DNA of 50,714 bases from Bacteroidales bacterium (GTDB taxonomy: Bacteria > Bacteroidota > Bacteroidia > Bacteroidales > JAADJA01), in assembly GCA_020052415.1 (NCBI GenBank), contig JAGVPB010000060.1, positions 1 through 50,714 of the forward strand, in the 5' to 3' direction. Below are positions 43,669 to 50,714 of this stretch, in pieces. How positions within the stretch are numbered: position 1 is the first letter of the stretch; every line of letters starts with the position of its first letter. The notes beneath the pieces were generated by a model. The model did no database searches and was not told the DNA's origin. It saw only the letters and a program-made list of their open reading frames with translations. The position numbers and the translations under genes were made by a program.

Positions 43669-44562
43669 ATGATAACATTAGACAAAGATTTGCAAAAACC
43701 AAAGCATACTCTTGATGAGTTCTTTGATATTACCATTCGTCTTTTAAGTCACTTTCCAAATGTTTTAAGTAGTTTTGAAGACAAAGGTGAATATAGAATT
43801 TATGTTTCTGAAATAGCAGGAACAAAAAAAATTACAAGGCCCATAAATAAAATTCTTTTCATTGATGAGCCAGACAGTTTTTTATTATCTTTTAATAACT
43901 TAACCACTATTATCTCCAGAATCAAACAAAAAGAATTAATATTTTCAGTTGATGAGAAAAAAATAATTGATAAAACATTTTATACAATTCAACAAGCCAT
44001 TGGCGTTGGTTTAGATTTATTGGTGGAACAAAATAGTGCACGGAAACATGTTGGGAACAGATTTGAAGAATTGATTAAAGTTATTTTTACTGAGATTGGT
44101 ATTGCTAATAAGAAAATGGTACTTCAAATACCTTATGAAACTGAAGAAGGAACCAAGATTTATAAATGTGAAAATGACTTGATATTATCCCCTTATAATG
44201 AAGTTGAATCTTCCTCATCTTCACTTGACTTAAATGAAATAGTGGTTTCAGCAAAGACTACATCAAAGGATAGAATGGGTAAAATGTTTATAGATAAAAT
44301 TTTATTGGAACGATTTGTTAAACATCAGCAAAAGGTCATCGGTATATTCCTGAACGATGTTCAAAGAAAAAAGGACAATAATATTAGTTTTACTTTGGTA
44401 ACTGGATTATTTATGGTTTACTCCAAGTTTCTTACGCAGTTGGAAGGAATATATTATTTTGATTTGCCCCCAACCGCAAGGAAAGCTCCTTATTCAAATT
44501 ATTTGAAACCTTTTTCCGAATTGATTACACACGACATCGGCATCTTATTAACCGCGAAGTGA
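43669..44562 (+). CDS. Putative type II restriction endonuclease (PD-(D/E)xK)
   Basis: 297 residues; identified by motif and by its convergent methyltransferase partner. A plausible nuclease core is E133/E134 (GNRFEELIKVIF), D170 (KCENDLIL) and K196 in VVSAKTTSKDRMGK. The SxKTxxxDR wording is common in type II restriction enzymes of this fold. Base composition looks more AT-rich than neighbouring housekeeping genes, which suggests horizontal gain. The recognition sequence is unknown. The 3' end overlaps the methyltransferase stop by 15 bases. Confidence 0.75.
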   Translation: MITLDKDLQKPKHTLDEFFDITIRLLSHFPNVLSSFEDKGEYRIYVSEIAGTKKITRPINKILFIDEPDSFLLSFNNLTTIISRIKQKELIFSVDEKKIIDKTFYTIQQAIGVGLDLLVEQNSARKHVGNRFEELIKVIFTEIGIANKKMVLQIPYETEEGTKIYKCENDLILSPYNEVESSSSSLDLNEIVVSAKTTSKDRMGKMFIDKILLERFVKHQQKVIGIFLNDVQRKKDNNISFTLVTGLFMVYSKFLTQLEGIYYFDLPPTARKAPYSNYLKPFSELITHDIGILLTAK

Positions 44563-45618
44563 TTTCCTTCTTTTCTGAGATGCTATTTCATCTTTACCGG
44601 ATAGAATCCGAGCAATATGAATTTCATCCGACAACCGCTCTTTTATAATTTTGCAATATTCTAATTCCAGCTCAGTGCCTATCCATTTTCGTTTATAAGC
44701 TTCAGCGACTGCATAAGTTGAACCAGAGCCGCCAAAAGGATCCAGTATAATGCTATCAGGATTTGAAGATGAAAGGATTATTCTTCTCAGTAATTCAATA
44801 GGTTTTTGAGTTTCATGGGGATATTTTTCCCAAGCACCATTTGAAATTGTAGGAATTTCAAGTACATCCTTTGGTTTAGCTCCGATAGGATTCGGTTCCC
44901 ACAAATAATCTGTTTGTTTCCCGTTTGAATATTGAGAACTTTCAGCCTGAGTACGTTTTGGATATTTTAATGTATGCTGGTTATAGGGTATTCGCACCTC
45001 ATCGCTGTTAAAAATATAGGTCTTGGATTTTCTGAAATGTAAAATACTTTCATGCGATCTGCCCCAATCATTTCCAAGATTAGCTTTATTCCGGTAAAAC
45101 CAGATCAACCATTTACAGCCCTTAAATAAATGCGCAGCAGACCATTTTATATCTGCAAGAATTTCAGAAAAGCCGCAAATGTATAATGAACCTGTATTTT
45201 TAAGAACTCTATGGGCTTCGGTAATCCATTCCATGCTCCACTCAACATAAGCTTTCTGGGAAGAAAATGTGTCCCATTCAGCTTTTTTAATATTATACGG
45301 AGGATCAGCAAATATAAGGTCAATAGAATCAGATTCAATATGTTTTAAAAATTCTATTATATCATAATTGTATAGCTTACCATAAGCTGTAGTATAAAAA
45401 GGAAGTAATTCGGTTTTTTTCTCAAAAACAGGCGAGTATTGAATCTCTAATTGAAGTTCCTCTACCAGGTTTTCAACCTGAAACTCTGAATAAACTCTGT
45501 AATTATTTATAGGATGTCGACGACTTTTAAATTTCCCGCTTTTATCCCATCTCCTCAGTGTTTCAGAGCTTACTTTTAATTTTTCTGCAACCTGCTTTAT
45601 TGTTAGGTATTTTTCCAT
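44548..45618 (-). CDS. DNA methyltransferase (beta-class) with N-terminal MerR-like HTH
   Basis: Probably the modification enzyme of the restriction pair. The 356 residues start with a MerR/excisionase-type helix-turn-helix (LTIKQVAEKLKVSSETLRRWDKSGKF, residues 5-30, with RHPINNYRVYSEFQVENLVEEL). The methyltransferase core has motif IV ADPPYN (104-109) before the SAM-binding motif DPFGGSGST (293-301), the beta-class order seen in N6-adenine and N4-cytosine enzymes. The HTH could add DNA contacts or let the enzyme regulate its own operon. Its stop region overlaps the nuclease gene. Confidence 0.92.
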   Translation of the reverse strand: MEKYLTIKQVAEKLKVSSETLRRWDKSGKFKSRRHPINNYRVYSEFQVENLVEELQLEIQYSPVFEKKTELLPFYTTAYGKLYNYDIIEFLKHIESDSIDLIFADPPYNIKKAEWDTFSSQKAYVEWSMEWITEAHRVLKNTGSLYICGFSEILADIKWSAAHLFKGCKWLIWFYRNKANLGNDWGRSHESILHFRKSKTYIFNSDEVRIPYNQHTLKYPKRTQAESSQYSNGKQTDYLWEPNPIGAKPKDVLEIPTISNGAWEKYPHETQKPIELLRRIILSSSNPDSIILDPFGGSGSTYAVAEAYKRKWIGTELELEYCKIIKERLSDEIHIARILSGKDEIASQKRRKSLRG

Positions 45619-45651
45619 TTTGTTATATAAACCTTATACAAGATTACACAA

Positions 45652-45659
45652 CAAAATTA
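45652..45659 (-). promoter_or_regulatory. Putative -7 box of the methyltransferase gene
   Basis: Minus-strand TAATTTTG, an exact TAnnTTTG match 33 bases before the ATG. Confidence 0.5.
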
Positions 45660-45816
45660 AATCAAAATAATTTATTAATTGACTTAAGTTGAAAAAAAAA
45701 CATCGGGTTTCAGTTTATCTTGATTAAGGCAACATTATAAACTTAGAAACTGAATAACAATTATAGTTCGGGAATCAGTTTCAACCTTACCTTATATAAA
45801 ACCTGAAACTTTCAAC

Positions 45817-47622
45817 TTACTCCAGCAACACGGCCAATCCTACTACTCCCGGGCCCACATGCGTTCCGAGTACCGGCGAGGCAGCGCTCATAAATTTAGG
45901 TTTCATCCCGGTAATGCTTTCCATCTCGGTGGCATACCAGTCAGCTCCTTCCTGGTTTTGAGCATGCGCAATTGCATAGCCCCAAAGCTTTTTCCCATCA
46001 ATGAGCCGGATGGTTTCATCAAGCACCATCTTCATACCTTGAAGAGTGGAGGTTGGTTTGCCATAAACTTCTGCTTTTCCTTCCTCGTTCACTTTTATAA
46101 TCGGCTGAACTTTTAAAAGTTTACCGATAAAGCCTTTAAGAACACTTACCCTTCCTCCCCTGATAAGGTATTTCAGGGTTGGGGCATTAACAAACAGAAG
46201 GGTTTTACTGACCCAATCTTTAATGTCTTTAATAATCTCATGAAAACTTCTGCCGTTTTCAATGGCCTCCGCGGTACGAAGAATCTGGAGTCCAAGCGCA
46301 ACCGATACTTTATTTGAACTGAAAACAGCAATATCCTTCTCCTGCCGCTCCTGTATAGCATAGGCAGCTTTACGGCTGTTCGAAAAAGTGCCGCTCATCT
46401 TTTCGCTGATGTGAATGCCAATGATGGATTCATAGTAGCTTGAAAGGTAGTTATATTTATTAGTAAAATCTTTATAGGTCGGTTGAGCCGTTGTAGGATT
46501 GGTTTCGGAGTCACCCAGAAGCTTATAAAACTGTTCAGGAGTTATGGTTACTGTGTCCAGATAAAAATCTTTCTCAAAATGAACTGTCAAAGGAACCACA
46601 TGAATTTGGTAACGCTCGATGATCTCCTGCGGAAGGTCGCAGGTTGAATCGGTCACGATGCCTGTATCCCATTTGCGGTGATGGACAATATTGCTTTGCA
46701 TCACCATATCATCCACTTTTTTGTACGTGATGTTTCCCAGGTCTTTGATCACCGAAAAAAGTTCGGCTGGTTTATCGGTATGAATATGGATTCTCAGTTT
46801 TTTTGGCGAACCGGCAACCACGAGTGAATCACCAAAAGAATTAATGCGCTCCTTTAAAATATTTTTGCTATCCTCATTCTTTGATTCAAGAGAAATTAAT
46901 GCTTCGGTGCAATACCTGAATTTTATTTCGCCCTCTTCATGAACCACCTCTTCAAATTCCTTTACCTTGATTACATTTCTTGTAGTTGCCAATCGTTTAA
47001 GTTCGCCATGCTGAAAAAAGTCAATCATCCCTTCCAGGAAAACCACGAATCCTTTGGCTCCGGCATCAACCACATGATTTTTAGCCAGGATTTCAAGCTT
47101 GGTTGGGGTTTCTCTTAAGGCCTGTTCCGCTTTTGAGTATGACTGAATGATCAGCTGGTTAAAGTCTTTGATCTTATCCTTAAGGATGTAAACGTAATCG
47201 GCCCAATCGCGCATTACTGAAATCATGGTACCTTCGACAGGATTGGCAATGGCCTCATAAGCATATTTAACAGCTTTTTTGATCAGTTCAGCAAAATCAT
47301 CTACCGTAAGGTTCTTCTCGTCCTGAATTTCGTTGCTGAATCCATAAAGAAACTGTGCGAAAATAATTCCGGAATTTCCCCTTGCTCCAACCAAAGCAGC
47401 ATCCGCAAGGGCAACCGCTGTCACCTTAATATTGTCAGTCGGGATTGATGTGTCAATAACAGAACGGAGGGTGGATGCAAGGTTGGTGCCTGTGTCTCCA
47501 TCGGCTACCGGGAAAACATTAATCTTGTTAATGCCTTTGTATTGATCGAAAATTTTCTGGGACCCTGCTATAAAACTGTAATAAAACCGTTTGCCGTCCA
47601 GTTCATTAAAGTTAATATCCAC
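45817..47622 (-). CDS. Fused DAK2 (FakA-like) kinase and DegV (FakB-like) protein
   Basis: 601 residues in one chain. The N terminus (about 1-205) is a DhaL/DAK2 kinase domain with the metal-binding motif NVFPVADGDTGTN (35-47, D41 and D43) and VGARGNSGIIFAQFLYGF. A middle segment (FRYCTEALISLE, GDSLVVAGSPKKLRIHIHTDKP) matches the FakA linker region. From about 320 a DegV domain begins (WDTGIVTDSTCDLPQEIIERY, IGIHISEKMSGTFSNSR, TLKYLIRGGRVS), the lipid-binding fold of FakB. In Firmicutes these are separate proteins that phosphorylate exogenous fatty acids, so a self-contained fatty acid kinase is the inferred role. Confidence 0.92.
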   Translation of the reverse strand: MDINFNELDGKRFYYSFIAGSQKIFDQYKGINKINVFPVADGDTGTNLASTLRSVIDTSIPTDNIKVTAVALADAALVGARGNSGIIFAQFLYGFSNEIQDEKNLTVDDFAELIKKAVKYAYEAIANPVEGTMISVMRDWADYVYILKDKIKDFNQLIIQSYSKAEQALRETPTKLEILAKNHVVDAGAKGFVVFLEGMIDFFQHGELKRLATTRNVIKVKEFEEVVHEEGEIKFRYCTEALISLESKNEDSKNILKERINSFGDSLVVAGSPKKLRIHIHTDKPAELFSVIKDLGNITYKKVDDMVMQSNIVHHRKWDTGIVTDSTCDLPQEIIERYQIHVVPLTVHFEKDFYLDTVTITPEQFYKLLGDSETNPTTAQPTYKDFTNKYNYLSSYYESIIGIHISEKMSGTFSNSRKAAYAIQERQEKDIAVFSSNKVSVALGLQILRTAEAIENGRSFHEIIKDIKDWVSKTLLFVNAPTLKYLIRGGRVSVLKGFIGKLLKVQPIIKVNEEGKAEVYGKPTSTLQGMKMVLDETIRLIDGKKLWGYAIAHAQNQEGADWYATEMESITGMKPKFMSAASPVLGTHVGPGVVGLAVLLE

Positions 47623-47659
47623 TGTTCTTGTTTTTATTTTGAACTGTCAAAACTTTGCA

Positions 47660-47667
47660 CAAAGATA
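47660..47667 (-). promoter_or_regulatory. Putative -7 box of the DAK2-DegV gene
   Basis: Minus-strand TATCTTTG, an exact TAnnTTTG match 37 bases before the ATG. Confidence 0.5.
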
Positions 47668-47751
47668 TATATAAATAGATCAATCTTTCTGAACTCTACG
47701 GAAGTGACTTCATTGGTTCAATTGCCAATTATAAATCAGAAAAGGTAAGGT

Positions 47752-48279
47752 CTATTTTAGTTTGGTAAATTTACCAAAGTCCTTTCCATCAATCGCCGCA
47801 TTTAATTCTGTGATTATGTCTTTGAATTTGTACTTACTGCCGCAACTATACATTTCGGTGAAGGGATCTTTATCGAGTATCATATTGTACAGCTCTTCTT
47901 TCGATGGTGTTTTTTCAAGCTTGCTATAGGCCTCATAGGTAATATTAAGAAAGGCAGAAGTGGGGTCAATGCCCCTGTTGTCGAGTAAATAACCATCATT
48001 CAGTTTTGTGGGATAGGCCAGTTCTCCTTTGTAATAAACATCTTTGATACCCGGATAATTAACAATATCTTTTTTATCCTCGGAAAGAGTTACTGCTACT
48101 TTATCATAGTAATCCGATGAAGTTTTATAGATAATTGTTGGTGGCCCGGCTGCATCTTTCTTCCCGGACATTTCATTTTCCGCTTTTTTTGAATCGTTCA
48201 CTTTGGATGAATTGGAACACGAAACAAACACAATCATCAGAAATAAAACTGATGCGAAAATCCAATATTGTTTTTGCAT
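47752..48279 (-). CDS. Lipoprotein of unknown function
   Basis: From the ATG at 48279 the product has 175 residues and a clean lipoprotein signal (MQKQYWIFASVLFLMIVFVS-C) with lipidated C21. An upstream in-frame start at 48342 would add 21 basic residues that spoil the signal, so it is rejected. The mature part is polar with KDAAGPPTIIYKTSSDYYDK, YKGELAYPTKLNDGYLLDN and a C-terminal helix LITELNAAIDGKDFGKF-like. I do not recognise a family. It is divergent from the DUF1573 gene. Confidence 0.78.
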   Translation of the reverse strand: MQKQYWIFASVLFLMIVFVSCSNSSKVNDSKKAENEMSGKKDAAGPPTIIYKTSSDYYDKVAVTLSEDKKDIVNYPGIKDVYYKGELAYPTKLNDGYLLDNRGIDPTSAFLNITYEAYSKLEKTPSKEELYNMILDKDPFTEMYSCGSKYKFKDIITELNAAIDGKDFGKFTKLK

Positions 48280-48451
48280 AGCGATGTTGATTTTTTTTTT
48301 TTGTAAAAGTAGAAAAAAGAATTTATCAATTTCCTTCAACACTGCTACATAATTTTTGTTTTAAAAGTAGAAATTTGAAAACAGCATAATTTACATTTCA
48401 TTTACAAATGTAAAAAAATGTTAAGCCATAAGGTGGGTTTGAATTAATAAA

Positions 48452-48459
48452 TACATTTG
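48452..48459 (+). promoter_or_regulatory. Putative -7 box of the DUF1573 gene
   Basis: TACATTTG, an exact TAnnTTTG match 43 bases before the ATG at 48503. Confidence 0.45.
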
Positions 48460-48502
48460 TGCGATTATTTTAAATATCAATAAAATTAAAAAATTATTTT
48501 GT

Positions 48503-49045
48503 ATGAAAAAATTAGTTCTTTCAATTGCAGTAGTCGTTTTTGCAACTTTTGCATTAAATGCCCAGGTTTCAACATCTGATAAATCAACTGATGCGCAGAA
48601 AAAGGAATTGGACAAGAAGCAGATGGAAATGGAAAAGCAACAAGCTGAAGCTAATGCTCAGGCCAACAATCCCAATGCTCCGGTTATTAAATTTGATAAG
48701 CTGGAACATGATTATGGCACAATTGAACAGAATGGCAACGGTGATTGTGAATTCAAATTCACCAATGACGGTAAAGAACCATTGATCCTGTCGAATGTAC
48801 GCTCATCGTGCGGTTGTACAATTCCAACCTGGCCAAGACAACCCATTTTACCAGGACAATCTGAAGCCATCAAAGTTCATTATGATACCAAGAGGGTTGG
48901 GGTAATCAGTAAAACTATTACCGTATATTCAAATGCCAAAGAGGCTACTGTTACTTTGAAAATTAAAGGAAATGTTCGTGGAATGGCAACTGAGAAAATG
49001 CCTGAAAAAGACTTAAATAAAGAAGGTGCTCCAGTAAATAAATAA
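48503..49045 (+). CDS. DUF1573 domain protein, exported
   Basis: 180 residues: signal peptide (MKKLVLSIAVVVFATFALNA), a charged glutamine/lysine-rich linker (about 25-55, KKELDKKQMEMEKQQAEANAQ cut short here by the naming limit), and a DUF1573 Ig-like domain with IKFDKLEHDYGTI, FKFTNDGKEPLILSNVRSSCGCT and LPGQSEAIKVHYDTKRVG. The VRSSCGCT cysteines and the final GNVRG are typical. The role of this family is not established; many Bacteroidota encode several. A strong terminator follows. Confidence 0.92.
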   Translation: MKKLVLSIAVVVFATFALNAQVSTSDKSTDAQKKELDKKQMEMEKQQAEANAQANNPNAPVIKFDKLEHDYGTIEQNGNGDCEFKFTNDGKEPLILSNVRSSCGCTIPTWPRQPILPGQSEAIKVHYDTKRVGVISKTITVYSNAKEATVTLKIKGNVRGMATEKMPEKDLNKEGAPVNK

Positions 49046-49062
49046 TAAATATTTAATTAGCT

Positions 49063-49116
49063 GAAGGCTAAGGTTGGAATAAGATTTTCTTGTTCTTTCC
49101 TTAGCCTTCTTTTTTT
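49063..49116 (+). terminator. Rho-independent terminator
   Basis: A perfect 11-bp stem GAAGGCTAAGG (49063-49073) with CCTTAGCCTTC (49099-49109), followed at once by seven Ts (49110-49116). It ends the DUF1573 transcript. Confidence 0.88.
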
Positions 49117-49140
49117 ATATGTATATTCCCCAAATATATT

Positions 49141-49171
49141 TTGATTTTCCTTTTTAATTGCTATAAATTTG
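49141..49171 (+). promoter_or_regulatory. Promoter of the terminal aminotransferase gene (-33 and -7)
   Basis: TTG at 49141-49143 and TAAATTTG at 49164-49171 are spaced by 20 bases, as in Bacteroidota promoters. The ATG is at 49269, so the leader is about 90 bases long and without an obvious hairpin or riboswitch. Confidence 0.55.
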
Positions 49172-49268
49172 CAGCTTTCTGACGAATGCAAGTATTCAGG
49201 GATTTATTTAAATGACCGGATATACTTCAAAAACAGAATAGTAATAACTCCGTTAAAATAAAATTAAA

Positions 49269-50465
49269 ATGCCGGTTATATCAAAAAAAGGCAGGATGAT
49301 GCCTGCTTCACCCATCCGCAAGCTTGTTCCTTATGCAGATGCCGCGAAAAAAAGGGGAATTAAAGTTTTTCATTTGAATATTGGCCAGCCCGATATTGCA
49401 ACACCAAAAATTGCACTGGATGCCGTCAGGAATTTTGACCAGAAAGTTGTTGAGTACAGTCATTCGGCAGGAATTTTATCCTACCGGAAAAAACTGGTTG
49501 ATTATTATGCCCGGTTCGACATTCATATCACAGCCGATGATATTATAATCGGAGCCGGAGGATCAGAAGCTATTTTATTTGCAATGAATTCGTGCATGGA
49601 TCCGGGTGATGAAATAATTATTCCCGAGCCATTTTATGCAAATTATAATGGTTTTGCCGTCAATGCCGGCATCAAGGTTATACCCATTCCTTCGAAGATT
49701 GAAACAGGCTTTGCACTTCCACCCATAGCAGATTTTGAAAAAGCAATCACGCCACGAACCAAAGCAATAATTATTTGTAATCCCAATAATCCAACCGGCT
49801 ACCTTTATTCAAGAGAGGAACTGGAAACATTAAAGGCAATCGTTTTGAAGCATGATCTCTTTCTATTCGCCGATGAGGTTTACAGGGAATTTTGTTATGA
49901 TGGGAAAAAGCATTTTTCAGTTATGCATCTTGAAGGCCTGGATGAAAATGTTGTTCTCATTGATTCGGTTTCGAAGCGTTACAGCGCATGCGGAATACGA
50001 ATTGGCGCAATGATTTCGAAAAACAAAGAACTCATGGCCACTGCCCTAAAGTTTGCCCAGGCCAGGCTGAGTCCTCCAACCCTGGGACAGGTAGCGGCGG
50101 AAGCAGCCATTGATACTCCTGATGAGTATTTTGTGAATGTTTTAAAAGAGTATGTCGCTCGGCGCAATGTAGTTGTAGATTTCATTAACCAAATGCCGGG
50201 AGCTTTTTGTCCGAATCCTTCAGGTGCTTTTTATGTTGTCGCACGCCTTCCGATTGATGATTCCGACAGGTTCTGTAAATGGCTGCTTGAAGATTTCAGT
50301 TATCAGAACCAAACAGTAATGCTGGCTCCGGCAACCGGTTTTTATGCTACCCAAGGACGGGGCCTTGATGAAGTCAGAATTAGCTATGTTTTGAAAGTTG
50401 AGGACTTAAAAAGCTCTATGAACTGTCTTCAGGAAGCATTGAAAGTATATCCGGGAAGGAAATAG
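49269..50465 (+). CDS. Aspartate-type PLP aminotransferase
   Basis: 398 residues of the aspartate aminotransferase subgroup Igamma. Visible: NIGQPDIATP (37-46), the GAGGSEAIL loop (95-103), NPNNPTG (171-177, N174), ADEVYREF (201-208, D202 pairs with the PLP ring nitrogen), the Schiff-base lysine K236 in DSVSKRYSACGIRIG and the carboxylate-binding arginine in the C-terminal EVRISYV. The exact amino acid is not predictable by eye. It has its own promoter and a long leader. Confidence 0.95.
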   Translation: MPVISKKGRMMPASPIRKLVPYADAAKKRGIKVFHLNIGQPDIATPKIALDAVRNFDQKVVEYSHSAGILSYRKKLVDYYARFDIHITADDIIIGAGGSEAILFAMNSCMDPGDEIIIPEPFYANYNGFAVNAGIKVIPIPSKIETGFALPPIADFEKAITPRTKAIIICNPNNPTGYLYSREELETLKAIVLKHDLFLFADEVYREFCYDGKKHFSVMHLEGLDENVVLIDSVSKRYSACGIRIGAMISKNKELMATALKFAQARLSPPTLGQVAAEAAIDTPDEYFVNVLKEYVARRNVVVDFINQMPGAFCPNPSGAFYVVARLPIDDSDRFCKWLLEDFSYQNQTVMLAPATGFYATQGRGLDEVRISYVLKVEDLKSSMNCLQEALKVYPGRK

Positions 50466-50472
50466 TAATTCG

Positions 50473-50489
50473 TCTCGCCGTCGGCGAGA
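50473..50489. repeat. REP-like palindrome, copy 2
   Basis: TCTCGCC-GTC-GGCGAGA, the same 7-bp stem as at 11629-11645. It is followed by gttcagggtttttgagttcc and gtgttcagggtttctgtg, the same GTTC-type tract that flanks the first copy. Confidence 0.6.
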
Positions 50490-50615
50490 TGAAGTTCAGG
50501 GTTTTTGAGTTCCGTGTTCAGGGTTTCTGTGTTTGCTGCAATTTCAATAAATATCAATTAATTTCTTCCTATTTCCATGTATTCCCCCTATACTCCTATT
50601 TCCCATTTTTACAGT

Positions 50616-50649
50616 AAAAAAAGACCCCACATCTCATGAGGTCTCTTTT
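50616..50649. terminator. Bidirectional terminator-like hairpin
   Basis: AGACCCC (50622-50628) and GAGGTCT (50638-50644) pair with one mismatch. An A run (50616-50622) stands before and TTTT (50646-50649) after, so it could stop transcripts from either side. The rest of 50490-50714 holds no gene. Confidence 0.55.
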
Positions 50650-50714
50650 ATATATCAATTTTAATTGAAGATAGGTAGCTGTCACCCCGTTAACCAGCAA
50701 CTTGAAACCTTAAA

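Overview
The window is bacterial chromosome from a member of the Bacteroidota, most likely an uncultured, largely anaerobic Bacteroidales-type lineage. The reasons are proteins with type IX secretion (T9SS) C-terminal sorting domains, an S46 dipeptidyl-peptidase, ferredoxin-linked 2-oxoacid oxidoreductase genes, an E. coli-type class IIA aldolase, many promoters of the Bacteroidota form TAnnTTTG, and a general lack of Shine-Dalgarno sequences. No species can be named from the sequence. UGA is an ordinary stop codon in this genome: hicB, the 28.2-28.8 kb barrel gene, the 34.9 kb antitoxin and the restriction gene all end in TGA.

Layout. 0-7.3 kb: tRNA-Arg(CCG) with a repeated 3' tail, fructose-bisphosphate aldolase, a 1238-residue modular surface protein and a secreted protein of unknown role. 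7.3-13.9 kb (minus strand): fumarase, an ArsC-like protein, an S46 peptidase with DPP11 hallmarks, and a secreted Omp28/thioredoxin-like protein whose reading frame runs through a TGA exactly at the first cysteine position of its CxxC motif. 14-15.2 kb: a Fic protein. 15.2-23.7 kb (minus): dxs and the SUF iron-sulfur cluster genes in transcription order sufB, [four-helix-bundle gene], sufC, sufD, sufS, sufE, sufT. 23.9-28.1 kb: two decayed toxin-antitoxin modules either side of thiL and uvrC. 28.2-29.9 kb: a small outer-membrane barrel, a haem-motif lipoprotein and a zinc-ribbon protein. 30-32.7 kb: a four-gene 2-oxoacid:ferredoxin oxidoreductase operon. 32.9-43.5 kb: a T9SS protein, an intact ParE-type toxin-antitoxin pair, an aminotransferase, a porin-like barrel, a sodium:solute symporter, a repeat protein with a GH16-like domain that lacks its catalytic glutamates, and an ADP-forming acyl-CoA synthetase. 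43.7-45.6 kb: a convergent type II restriction-modification pair. 45.8-50.5 kb: a fused DAK2/DegV protein, a lipoprotein, a DUF1573 protein and a second aminotransferase.

How the genes may work together. An exopeptidase, two aminotransferases, a ferredoxin-linked 2-oxoacid oxidoreductase and an ADP-forming acyl-CoA synthetase are the steps needed to ferment amino acids to organic acids with ATP gain. SUF genes would supply the clusters for the oxidoreductase and ferredoxin. This is an inference from the gene set.

The most notable observation is the candidate selenoprotein at 11822-13888 (UxxC in a secreted Omp28-like thioredoxin domain). Other points of interest are the GH16-like pseudoenzyme behind about five 70-residue repeats, an inverted-repeat-bracketed four-helix-bundle gene inside the suf cluster, a possible autoregulatory operator before fic, a methyltransferase with an N-terminal MerR-like helix-turn-helix, and several intergenic palindromic and simple repeat families.
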